Of a stretch of 64,000 nucleotides of DNA, positions 1 through 8,310 are shown piece after piece. Each line of letters begins with the position of its first letter. Position 1 is the first letter of the stretch. The DNA is from Roseiarcus sp036489975 (lineage in GTDB: Bacteria > Pseudomonadota > Alphaproteobacteria > Rhizobiales > Beijerinckiaceae). Made by a program: the position numbers and the translations under genes. Under the pieces are notes generated by a model. It saw nothing but the letters and a program-made list of their open reading frames with translations, made no database searches and was not told the origin of the DNA. The stretch is from assembly GCA_036489975.1 (NCBI GenBank), contig DASXES010000049.1:1-64000 (forward strand), given 5' to 3'.

Positions 1-125
1 TCCCTCTCTCCCGCTCGCCTAGGCCCGCCATCCAGATTCGCCAAGGCGGCGGCCACTTCTCGGCGTTGCTCGGGGCTCAGCCGACCAACGCCCGAAAACC
101 AGACGGAAAATTCATCGCCCTTCAT
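1..125 (-). CDS. Partial N-terminus, possibly an IS1595-type transposase
   Basis: An open frame reads from an ATG at 125 leftwards off the window edge, giving about 41 residues. It opens MKGDEFSVWF and continues with a GRLSPEQRREVAAAL segment. A short amphipathic start followed by 'LSPEQR' is typical of the N-terminus of IS1595-family transposases, but the catalytic DDE part would lie outside the window. A TAG in frame lies shortly upstream of the ATG. The sequence GGGTCTGGGTTGAGG (minus strand, 138-152) lies just before the start, where a terminal inverted repeat would be expected. The family assignment is a guess from a short piece. The stretch 126-409 holds no other gene I can support. Confidence 0.4.
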   Translation of the reverse strand, partial: MKGDEFSVWFSGVGRLSPEQRREVAAALANLDGGPRRAGER

Positions 126-409
126 CGAATCAAGCTCCTCAACCCAGACCCTAGCCTAACTCAAATCAACAGGTATCGCTATAAGCGCCAAAATGTCGAC
201 CTGCGCCGGCGAGGGGCCACCCGGCAGGGGCGCCCGAGAACGAGATCGCGGGCGTAGGGAAATTCGCCGCCCGCGCGCCATCCCGGGCGCGAGCCGCGTC
301 CTCTGGCCCTTGGCGGGGAGCGATCGACCGGCTGCGCCCAAAGCCCCCGCCCGGCGAGCCGCGCGGGGTCCCGGCTTCGGCGTCAGGTCGTCGTGGGAGC
401 GCGCCCCCC

Positions 410-655
410 TCACATCGCCATGGCGTCCTTGGTGCACTTCTTGACAAAAGAGGTCTTCGCCGCGCCATGCAACTTCTTGTCACTGGCCTGTCCCTCGCAA
501 GACGTCCTCTCACACTTCGTCATGAAGCTGGTCTTGGCGGCGCCGGCGAGCTTCTTGTCGGTCGCCTGGGTCATGCAGGCGTCATCGGCATAGGCGAGCG
601 CGGGCGCGACGGCGAGCCCGAGCGCGAGGGCGAGCAGGGCGAACGTCTTGGTCAT
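410..655 (-). CDS. PsiF-repeat secreted small protein
   Basis: An 81-residue protein with an N-terminal signal peptide (hydrophobic stretch about residues 4-22, ending near AYA-DD) and two copies of a Cys-containing repeat: C27..DKKLAGAAKTSF..KC48 and C53..DKKLHGAAKTSF..KC. This is the layout of the phosphate-starvation-inducible PsiF family, whose biochemical role is unknown. The start at 655 is chosen because AGGAG stands about 10 bases upstream and the signal peptide begins there; the frame is open much further upstream but only as antisense to the efflux adaptor gene. The four cysteines suggest two disulfides in the periplasm. No Pho box was identified. Confidence 0.85.
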   Translation of the reverse strand: MTKTFALLALALGLAVAPALAYADDACMTQATDKKLAGAAKTSFMTKCERTSCEGQASDKKLHGAAKTSFVKKCTKDAMAM

Positions 656-844
656 GGCGCAAAACTCCTGAATCAGGCCGCCCTTTTGCGGCCATGAATC
701 CCAGCATAACGGCGCGGGCGCGCGGTGGCGAGCGGCTTCGGGCCCTCCAAACCGAGGCGCCGGTGTCGCCCTGCTCGTATCAATCTTCGGCGAAATGTTG
801 CAAAAGGCCCGGGCTCGAACACCCGCGCAAACTGGAATGGAGCC

Positions 845-2173
845 ATGCGGCGCCTGACGAACCGGCTCTTGATCCTGCTCGCGGTCGCGCTGCTGGCGCT
901 CGGCGCGGCGGCGCACCTGGCGCTCTTTCACGCTCCCGTTCCCCCGCTCGTCTTCGTCGCGGCCGCCGCGATATTGGCGTTGCTGCTGGCGATCGGCAAT
1001 CTGCCGCTCGGCGCGCGGCGCCCGCTCGTGTTCGTGGTCGTGCTCGCTCTTCTGGTCGCGGCCACCGGCGGGCTCGCCTATTTCCAGTTCGTTATCAAGC
1101 CCGTCATGGTCAAGAATTTCATGGCCGCCGCCTTCGCGCCGAAGCCCACCGCGGTGACGGCGGAGGCGGTGAAAGCGGAAAAATGGCCGCCTCAGCTCAC
1201 CGCGATCGGCACGTTGCGCGCCTATCAGGGCGTCGTCATCGCGCCGCAGGTGGCGGGCGTCGTGACCGCCAAACATTTCGAATCGGGCGATGACGTCGAA
1301 GCCGGCGCGCTCCTCATCAACATCGACGATTCGGTCGAGCAGGCCGATCTTGCCAACGGCCTGGCTCAATTGAAGAACGCCGAGGCGACGCTGGCTCGCC
1401 AGAAGACGCTCGTCGTGCAGGGCAACACGCCCCAGTCGAGCGTCGATGCGGCGATCGCGGCGCGCGATTCCGCCGCCGCGACGGTCGAGCGCACGCGCGC
1501 CGTCATTGCGCAAAAGGCGATCCGGGCGCCCTTCGCCGGCAGGCTCGGCCTGCGCAACGTCGATATGGGCCAATATGTCGCGGTCGGCGCGAGCCTGGTG
1601 ACGCTCCAGCAGCTCGACCCGATCTACGCCGATTTCCCCGTGCCCGAGGAGGCGCTGCGCACGCTCGCTGTCGGTCAGGCGGTCAGCATGACGGTCGACG
1701 CCATCCCCGGCCGTAAGTTCACGGGCACGGTCGAGGCGATCGACGCGCGCGTCAGCGCCGAATCGCGCAACATCACCGCTCGCGCCGTGTTCGCCAACCC
1801 CGACCGCAAGCTTCTGCCCGGCATGTTCGCCAATCTGACGGTGACGACCGGCGACCCCGTCTCGGTGGTGACCGTTCCCCGCACCGCGCTCGTTTACAGT
1901 CTTTACGGCGACAATGTCTTTGTCGTCGCTCCGGCGCCGCACGCGCGTGAGGAGGGCGGCGTGAGCGACAAGGGTGGCCCGAGCGGCCTCATCGTCGAGC
2001 GGCGCTTCGTGCGCCCGGGCCCGACGCGCGGCGAGCGGATCGCCATCGAGCAAGGCTTGAAGGCGGGCGAGCGCGTGGTGACCGCGGGCCAGATCAAGCT
2101 GCAGGCCTATATGCCCGTGACGCTCGACGAGACCGCCTCGCTTCCCACCCCGGCCGAAACGGCCCGGCCGTGA
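845..2173 (+). CDS. RND efflux periplasmic adaptor subunit
   Basis: Membrane-fusion protein of an RND tripartite pump (MexH/AcrA type). It should bridge the inner-membrane permease encoded 38 bases downstream and an outer-membrane channel not encoded here. Visible parts are the lipoyl half-motifs around GTLRAYQGVVIAPQVAG and IRAPFAGRLGLR, a coiled-coil hairpin between them, and the beta-barrel segment with the SVVTVPRTALVY strand. The start at 845 (MRRLTNRL) has GGAG just upstream; the frame is open further upstream but unlikely to be coding. Unusually, three hydrophobic segments (about residues 8-28, 34-52 and 60-78) precede the adaptor proper, where one signal or anchor helix is normal. The total is 442 residues. 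Confidence 0.9.
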   Translation: MRRLTNRLLILLAVALLALGAAAHLALFHAPVPPLVFVAAAAILALLLAIGNLPLGARRPLVFVVVLALLVAATGGLAYFQFVIKPVMVKNFMAAAFAPKPTAVTAEAVKAEKWPPQLTAIGTLRAYQGVVIAPQVAGVVTAKHFESGDDVEAGALLINIDDSVEQADLANGLAQLKNAEATLARQKTLVVQGNTPQSSVDAAIAARDSAAATVERTRAVIAQKAIRAPFAGRLGLRNVDMGQYVAVGASLVTLQQLDPIYADFPVPEEALRTLAVGQAVSMTVDAIPGRKFTGTVEAIDARVSAESRNITARAVFANPDRKLLPGMFANLTVTTGDPVSVVTVPRTALVYSLYGDNVFVVAPAPHAREEGGVSDKGGPSGLIVERRFVRPGPTRGERIAIEQGLKAGERVVTAGQIKLQAYMPVTLDETASLPTPAETARP

Positions 2174-2211
2174 TGGAGCGCCCGAGATGACGCCCCCGAG
2201 ATGAAGCTCCG

Positions 2212-5200
2212 ATGAACGCCTTCACCGATCTCTTCATCCGCCGGCCGGTGCTGGCGAGCGTGGTCGGTCTGCTCATTCTGCTGGTCGGCGGAATGGCCGC
2301 CTTCCGGCTGCAGGTCAGGCAGTTTCCCGAAACCTCGAACACCACGATCACCATCACAACGACCTATCCCGGCGCCTCAGCCGACGTCATCAAGGGCTTC
2401 ATCACGACCCCGATCGAGCAGGCGGTCGCGAGCGCCGAAGGCATCGACACGCTGGTCTCGACCTCGCAGCAGAACACCTCCACGATCACGCTCAATCTGC
2501 GGCTCGACGCCAATCCGGACCGGGCGATGGCCGACACCCTGTCCAAGGTCAATCAGGTGCGCGGACTCCTGCCGCGCGACGCCAATGATCCCGTCGTGGT
2601 CAAGCAGACCGGTCAGGGCTACGCGCTCATGTACCTGTCGTTCAACTCGGAGGTGATGACCGCCTCGCAGATCACCGACTACCTGACCCGCGTCGTCCAG
2701 CCGCGCCTGCAGACCGTCGACGGGGTCGCCAACGCCCAGATCCTCGGCGGCCAGACCTTCGCCATGCGCATCTGGCTCGATCCGACCCGCATGGCGTCCA
2801 TGGGCGTGACCGCGAACGACGTGCGGGCCGCGCTCGCCGCCAACAACTTCACCACCGCGGCGGGCGAGGTGAAGGGCGACTACACCCAGATCAGCGTGAA
2901 CGCGCTGACCTCCCTCGACAGCGCGAAAGCGTTCGGGCAGCTGGTGATCACGGCGCACGGCGATGCGCTGGTGCGCCTCGGCGACGTCGCCAAAATCGAG
3001 CTTGGACCCCAAAGCGTCGATTCCTCCTCGGTGTTCGACGGCCTCAAGGCGGTGTTCGTCGGCATCTATGGCACGCCCGAGGCCAATCCCTTGACCGTGA
3101 TCAACGGCGTGCGCGCGATCATGCCGAGCATCCAGACCCAGTTGCCGACGGGCTTGAGAGCGACGATCGCCTATGATTCGACGACGTTCATCCGCGCCTC
3201 GATCTACGAGGTCGCCAAGACCCTGATCGAGGCGGCGGCGATCGTGATCGTGGTGATTTTCCTCTTTCTCGGCAACCTGCGTTCGACCTTCATTCCGATC
3301 GTCACCATTCCGCTGTCGCTCGTCGGCGTGATGATCGCGCTGATGGCGCTCGGCTACTCGATCAACCTCCTGACCCTGCTCGCGCTGGTGCTGGCAATCG
3401 GCCTCGTGGTGGACGACGCGATTGTCGTGGTGGAGAACATCCACCGGCACATCGAAGAGGGCATGACGCCGTTCGACGCGGCGATGCGGGGCGCTCACGA
3501 GATCGCGCTGCCGATCGTCGCCATGACCATCACGCTCGCCGCGGTCTATGCGCCGATCGGCTTCGTTTCCGGCGTGACAGGGGTGCTTTTTCGCGAGTTC
3601 GCCTTCACCCTTGCCGGCGCCGTCATCATCTCGGGCTTCATCGCGCTGACGCTGTCGCCGATGATGTGCTCGAAGCTGCTCACCCGCGAGAAGAGCGAGA
3701 GCTGGTTCGCCCGGAAACTCGATGGCGCTTTCCTAAGCCTGCGCCGCGCCTACAAGCGCCGCCTCCACAGCTCGCTCAACTTCCGCGCGCTCACCCTCCT
3801 CATCCTGGTCGGCGTGCTGGCGCTGACCGCCGTCATGTACGTCACAACCCCGCGCGAACTCGCTCCGGAAGAGGACCAGGGCATCCTGCTCTCACTGGTG
3901 AAGGCGCCGCAGATCGGCAATCTCGACTACACCGAACAGGCGACGAAGCGTCTGTTCAAGGAAACGCATGGGATTGAAGAAATCGCGCATGTCTTCACGA
4001 TCAACGGCTTCCCCAGCGTCCGCAACGCCTTCATCGGCTTTCTGCTCAAGCCCTGGGACGAGCGGACGAAGAACCAGAAACAGGTGCTGACCGAGCTCCG
4101 GCCGAAATTCAACGCGGTGCCGCAGGCGCAGGTGCAGGCGTTCTCGCCGCCCGCGCTGCCCGGCTCGACGGGGGGCGCGCCGCTGCAATTCGTCATCCGC
4201 ACCACTGGCGACTATGCGACGCTCGCTGACGTCGCGCTCAAGATGCAGCAGGCGGCGAAGGAAAGCGGGCTCTTCCTGTTCACCGACGTCGACCTCAAGT
4301 TCGACACGCCGCAATACGAGTTCAAGGTCGACGCCGACAAGGCGAACCGCATCGGCGTCAACATGGCCGATATCGGCACGGCGCTGGCGACGATGCTGGG
4401 GGGCAACTATGTCAATCTGTTCAGCCTCTATGGCCGCAGCTATCAGGTCATCCCGCAGGCGCCGCGCGAATTCCGCTTCGATCCCGCCTGGCTCACCCGC
4501 TATCAGGTGCGCGCCGCCAATGGCGAGCTCGTGCCCCTGTCGGCGGTCGCGACCGTCACGGAAGAGGTGCAGCCGAACGCGCTGACCAGCTTCCAGCAGC
4601 TCAATTCCGCAACCCTCTCCGGCGTGCCGTTTCCCGGGCGCACGCTCGGCGAAGCGCTCGACTACCTCAAGACGAAATCGAAAGAGATCTTCCCCGAGGG
4701 CTATTCCTATGACTTTCAGGGCGATTCGCGCCAGTTCGAACAGGAGGGCAACGCGCTTGTCTATGTGTTCGTGTTCGCGCTCATCGTCATCTACCTCGTG
4801 CTGGCCGCGCAATACGAGAGCTTCCGCGATCCGCTGATCATTCTCATCGCCCTGCCGACGGCGCTATTCGGCGCGCTCCTGCCGCTCAACATCGGCGGCG
4901 TGCTCGGCTTCGCCAGCATCAACATCTATTCGCAGATCGGCCTCGTCACGCTGATCGGCCTCATCTCCAAGCACGGCATCCTGATGGTCGATTTCGCCAA
5001 TCGCTTACAGGAAACCCACGGCCTCTCGCGACGCGCCGCGATCGAGGAGGCGGCGGCGGTGCGCCTCCGGCCCATTCTGATGACGACGGCCGCGATGGTG
5101 GTCGGCATGGCGCCGCTCATTTTCGCGACCGGCGCGGGCGCCGTCTCGCGCTTCAACATCGGCGTCACCATCTTCGCCGGCATGTCGATCGGCACCCTGT

Positions 5201-5316
5201 TCACGCTTTTCGTCACCCCCGCGGTCTACACGTTCCTGGCCCGCGACCATGCGGCGCTGTTGGCGAAGGAGAAGGCGCTGGGGCATCTCGCGAAGGAGGA
5301 GGTCGAGGTCGGCTGA
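2212..5316 (+). CDS. RND multidrug efflux permease
   Basis: A 1034-residue inner-membrane proton/drug antiporter of the HAE1 RND family (AcrB/MexK-like), full length. It has the expected first helix after MNAFTDLFIRRP, a large periplasmic loop, a helix bundle with GLVVDDAIVVVENI (D401-D402, the proton-relay acidic pair of TM4), a second loop and a C-terminal bundle with the family's GLISKHGILMVDFAN segment. It follows the adaptor gene after 38 bases and is surely co-transcribed with it. The linker contains a near-tandem CCCGAGATGA (2181-2190 and 2195-2204), so several ATGs lie close together; 2212 gives the standard family N-terminus. No regulator or outer-membrane factor is adjacent, so the substrate cannot be predicted. 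Confidence 0.94.
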   Translation: MNAFTDLFIRRPVLASVVGLLILLVGGMAAFRLQVRQFPETSNTTITITTTYPGASADVIKGFITTPIEQAVASAEGIDTLVSTSQQNTSTITLNLRLDANPDRAMADTLSKVNQVRGLLPRDANDPVVVKQTGQGYALMYLSFNSEVMTASQITDYLTRVVQPRLQTVDGVANAQILGGQTFAMRIWLDPTRMASMGVTANDVRAALAANNFTTAAGEVKGDYTQISVNALTSLDSAKAFGQLVITAHGDALVRLGDVAKIELGPQSVDSSSVFDGLKAVFVGIYGTPEANPLTVINGVRAIMPSIQTQLPTGLRATIAYDSTTFIRASIYEVAKTLIEAAAIVIVVIFLFLGNLRSTFIPIVTIPLSLVGVMIALMALGYSINLLTLLALVLAIGLVVDDAIVVVENIHRHIEEGMTPFDAAMRGAHEIALPIVAMTITLAAVYAPIGFVSGVTGVLFREFAFTLAGAVIISGFIALTLSPMMCSKLLTREKSESWFARKLDGAFLSLRRAYKRRLHSSLNFRALTLLILVGVLALTAVMYVTTPRELAPEEDQGILLSLVKAPQIGNLDYTEQATKRLFKETHGIEEIAHVFTINGFPSVRNAFIGFLLKPWDERTKNQKQVLTELRPKFNAVPQAQVQAFSPPALPGSTGGAPLQFVIRTTGDYATLADVALKMQQAAKESGLFLFTDVDLKFDTPQYEFKVDADKANRIGVNMADIGTALATMLGGNYVNLFSLYGRSYQVIPQAPREFRFDPAWLTRYQVRAANGELVPLSAVATVTEEVQPNALTSFQQLNSATLSGVPFPGRTLGEALDYLKTKSKEIFPEGYSYDFQGDSRQFEQEGNALVYVFVFALIVIYLVLAAQYESFRDPLIILIALPTALFGALLPLNIGGVLGFASINIYSQIGLVTLIGLISKHGILMVDFANRLQETHGLSRRAAIEEAAAVRLRPILMTTAAMVVGMAPLIFATGAGAVSRFNIGVTIFAGMSIGTLFTLFVTPAVYTFLARDHAALLAKEKALGHLAKEEVEVG

Positions 5317-5348
5317 GGCGCGATGGGCGCGAGGACCCCGCTCAAGCC

Positions 5349-5773
5349 CTAGAGCGCCTCGGCGCCGATCGCCGCCAGCGCCGCCCGGGCGCATTCCATG
5401 TCCTGGCTGTAATGCCCGCCGCTGAGGCCGATTGCGCCGACTATGTCGCCTTTGAGCGCGATCGGGAACCCGCCGCCGAACACGACAAGGCGCGGCGTGT
5501 GGGTGATGCCGTGCAGAAGCGGGGGGTCGTCCTTGATGAAGTCGAACCAGGCGTGCGTCGGCATCGAAAAGGAGGCTGCGGTATAGGCCTTGTCCTCAGC
5601 GATCAAGATGGAGAGCTTGGGCGCCCGTCCATGCGCAGGAAGGCCTTGAGATCGCCTGCCTCGTCGGCGACCGCGATACACATTGTAAGCTTGAGCTCGG
5701 CCGCCTTTTTCGCCGCCGCCGCGACCGCCTTCTCCGCCATTTCGACGTCAATGCTGTGCTTGACAATGGTCAT
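5349..5773 (-). pseudogene. HbpS/GlcG-like heme-binding family protein, frameshifted
   Basis: The N-terminal half (MTIVKHSIDVEMAEKAV to LKAFLRMDG) and the C-terminal half (APKLSILIAEDKAYTAA to GGHYSQDMECARAALAAIG) of one HbpS/GlcG-family protein lie in different frames. They join at about 5620-5630, where one missing base in the GGGCGCCC run would restore a single reading frame of about 140 residues. The start at 5773 has GAGAGGAAA about 5 bases upstream. Members are small cytosolic or secreted proteins that bind heme, or are encoded with glycolate oxidase. Either the gene is recently inactivated or the read has a one-base error; apart from the shift both halves look well conserved. Confidence 0.8.
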
Positions 5774-5820
5774 CCGGTTTCCTCTCAAGCCTGCCTTGGC
5801 GCGTAACCCGCCCGACCGGC

Positions 5821-5942
5821 CTTATAACAGGACTCGATGATCGACACCGATCATCGACTTAATTGCCGAAGCGCGAACGCGCGCCCGCGCCGTCGCGTGG
5901 ATCGAAGCGCGCGATGCGTCGCGCTCAATTGGAACGGGTATT
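5821..5942 (+). repeat. Dispersed intergenic repeat, copy A (122 bases)
   Basis: This stretch matches 57932-58053 on the opposite strand over the same length without gaps; by eye about 100 of 122 positions are identical. A third, partial copy (its last ~36 bases) lies at 17621-17656. Copy A contains a perfect inverted repeat CGATGATCG-ACAC-CGATCATCG near its left end (about 5835-5856). It fills much of the gap between the HbpS-like gene and the peptidase gene. The rest of that gap (5943-6122) holds a second REP-like element, with a CCCGCTTTGCGCGGG inverted repeat near 6015-6030, but no gene that I can support. Confidence 0.8.
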
Positions 5943-6122
5943 CACTGTCGCCTTCCACCTTGACGCCCGGCCAACGCGGGCATCCAGGCTTGCCCGACCC
6001 AAACCCTGGATTCCCGCTTTGCGCGGGCACGACGACACGGCGGCCGGTCACTCGAGCTGGGCCCACGGTGTTACGACTTGCGTCGGGTTGCGCATGGCGG
6101 CTCGACCTCCTAGCTGAGGGGG

Positions 6123-8210
6123 ATGAGCCCCAGCCCCATGCCCAGTTCGCCGAACGACACGAACCCGCTGCTCGAGCCCTGGACCGGGCCGTTCGAGGCG
6201 CCGCCGTTCGAGCGCGTAAAGCCAGCTCATTTCCGGCCTGCCTTCGAGGCGGCGCTCGGCCAAGCGCGAGCCGAGATCGACGTCATCGCCGCCGACGCTG
6301 CGCCGCCGAGCTTCGCCAATACGGTCGAGGCGCTCGAGCGAAGCGGGCGCAGCCTCGACAAGGTGGCGAGTGTTTTTTTCAATCTCACCGGCGCCCATAC
6401 GAGCGACGAACTGCAAGCGATCGAGCGCGAGATTGCGCCGGTCCTCGCGCGCCATCGCAGCGAAACCTACCTGAACGAGGCTTTGTTCGCGCGCATCGAC
6501 GCGCTTAAAGCGCAGGAGGACAAGCTCGGGCTCTCACCCGAACAGATACGCGTGCTCGGCCGCTACCATCTCGATTTCACCCGCGCCGGCGCGGCCGTTG
6601 CGCCCGAAGCCAAGACGCGGCTGGCGGCGATCGCCGAACGGCTGGCGACGCTTGCGGCTGAGTTCGGGCAGAATGTGCTCGCGGACGAAAAAGACTGGCT
6701 CCTGCTCCTGGACAAGTCCGATCTCGACGGGCTGCCGGATTTTTTCACCACCAGCGCCGCGCGCATCGCAGCCGACCGCGGTCATCCGGGCAAGTACGCG
6801 GTCACCCTGTCGCGCTCCAGCATCGAGCCGTTCCTGCAATTTTCAGCCCGCCGCGACTTGCGTGAGACCGCCTTTCGCGCCTGGGAGGCGCGAGGCGAAA
6901 AGGGTGGTCCGACCGACAATCGCGCCATCGCCGCCGAAATGGTGCGCCTGAGAGCCGAGCGCGCGCGACTCCTTGGCTACGCGACCTACGCTCACTACCG
7001 CCTCGCCGACACGATGGCGAAAACGCCGGGCGCGGCGCTCGATCTGCTCGAGTCGGTCTGGACGCCGGGCGTCGCCAGCGCGCGCAGGGACGAAGAGGCG
7101 CTGCAGGCGATTGCAGCCGGGGAGGGCGGCAATTTCAAGCTCGCGCCCTGGGATTGGCGATACTTGTCGGAAAAGCGGCGCAAAGCCGAGTTCGACTTCG
7201 ACGAGGGCGAGCTCAAGCCCTACCTGCAGCTCGACCGCATGATCGAAGCGGCGTTCTACGCCGCAAGCCGCCTGTTCGGCCTCAAATTCGCCGAGCGTTT
7301 CGATCTCCAGCTCTATCATCCCGACGTTCGCGCATGGGAAGTGACCGGTCGCGACGGCGCGCCGAAAGCGCTTTTCCTTGGCGATTATTTCGCCAGGCCC
7401 TCAAAGCGAAGCGGGGCGTGGATGAGCGGTTTCCGCGGACAAGAGAAGCTGGACGGGCGCCAGTTGCCGATCGTCGTCAATGTGATGAATTTCGCCGAAG
7501 GGGGTCAAGGCGAGGCAAGCCTGCTAAGCCCCGCCGATGCGCGCACGCTCTTTCATGAATTCGGCCACGCGCTGCACGGCATGCTCTCGGACGTCGTCTA
7601 TCCACGCATTTCGGGCACCCATGTCGCCGGCGACTTCGTCGAGTTCCCCTCGCAGATTTTCGAGCATTGGATCCAGGCGCCCGAGATGCTGCGCCGGTTC
7701 GCGCTTCACTACAAAACCGGCGAGCCGATGCCCGAAGCGCTCATGGACAAGCTTCTCGCCGCGCGCCGGTTCAATCAGGGCTGGGCGACAGTCGAATACA
7801 CCGCCTCCGCCCTGGTCGATCTCAAGCTCCATCTCGATCCCTCGCCGGCTGGGGTCGACGTGGTCGCGTTCGAACGGGAGGAGCTCAAGCGGATCGGCAT
7901 GCCGGACGCGATCGCCATGCGTCACCGCGCGCCGCATTTCCAGCATGTCTTCTCGGGCGGCTATTCGGCCGCCTACTACAGCTATCTGTGGTCGGAGGTT
8001 CTCGACGCCGACGGCTTCGAAGCTTTCGAGGAGAGCGGCGACATCTTCGACCCCGGCGTGGCGAAGCGGCTCGAGGATTTCGTCTACGCGGCGGGCGGCA
8101 GCCGCGACTATGACGAGGCCTATCGGGCCTTCCGCGGCCGCGCGCCCTCGCCCGGGGCGCTATTCCGCAAGCGGGGCCTCGCGCTCGAAGGCGCTCAAAT
8201 ATCTGGTTGA
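6123..8210 (+). CDS. M3-family zinc metallopeptidase (oligopeptidase A / Dcp type)
   Basis: A 695-residue cytosolic oligopeptidase of the M3 (thimet/oligopeptidase A) family. The zinc signature HEFGH is at residues 478-482, followed by the family's VEFPSQIFEHW segment that supplies the third zinc ligand. The N-terminus (NPLLEPWTGPFEAPPF) and the C-terminal HVFSGGYSAAYYSYLWSEV block are typical; the latter lines the substrate cleft. These enzymes cut short peptides, including signal-peptide remnants. A GAGGGGG run touches the ATG at 6123; an in-frame ATG at 6138 is an alternative start. The gene is monocistronic. OpdA and peptidyl-dipeptidase Dcp cannot be separated without a tree. Confidence 0.93.
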   Translation: MSPSPMPSSPNDTNPLLEPWTGPFEAPPFERVKPAHFRPAFEAALGQARAEIDVIAADAAPPSFANTVEALERSGRSLDKVASVFFNLTGAHTSDELQAIEREIAPVLARHRSETYLNEALFARIDALKAQEDKLGLSPEQIRVLGRYHLDFTRAGAAVAPEAKTRLAAIAERLATLAAEFGQNVLADEKDWLLLLDKSDLDGLPDFFTTSAARIAADRGHPGKYAVTLSRSSIEPFLQFSARRDLRETAFRAWEARGEKGGPTDNRAIAAEMVRLRAERARLLGYATYAHYRLADTMAKTPGAALDLLESVWTPGVASARRDEEALQAIAAGEGGNFKLAPWDWRYLSEKRRKAEFDFDEGELKPYLQLDRMIEAAFYAASRLFGLKFAERFDLQLYHPDVRAWEVTGRDGAPKALFLGDYFARPSKRSGAWMSGFRGQEKLDGRQLPIVVNVMNFAEGGQGEASLLSPADARTLFHEFGHALHGMLSDVVYPRISGTHVAGDFVEFPSQIFEHWIQAPEMLRRFALHYKTGEPMPEALMDKLLAARRFNQGWATVEYTASALVDLKLHLDPSPAGVDVVAFEREELKRIGMPDAIAMRHRAPHFQHVFSGGYSAAYYSYLWSEVLDADGFEAFEESGDIFDPGVAKRLEDFVYAAGGSRDYDEAYRAFRGRAPSPGALFRKRGLALEGAQISG

Positions 8211-8310
8211 CCGTCGGGCGGCGCGCCCCACCGGGGCGGGGAGCCTTTGCACGCCATAAGTCGGCGCTCGGAACAAAGCGGGCCGGGCGGCGTTGATGAC
8301 CTGATGAGAG

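Noticed and set aside
410..2053. 547-residue minus-strand frame over the RND adaptor gene
   Set aside because: Only the last 81 codons (PsiF-like) have a signal peptide, ribosome binding site and family match; the remainder is antisense to the adaptor and low-complexity Arg/Asp-rich.
2377..4812. Long minus-strand frames (373 and 306 residues) inside the RND permease gene
   Set aside because: His/Arg/Asp-rich shadow translations typical of high-GC DNA; the plus strand has a complete conserved protein.
8224..8238. CGCCCC-ACC-GGGGCG hairpin after the M3 peptidase as terminator
   Set aside because: No T-run and such stems arise easily in this GC-rich DNA.
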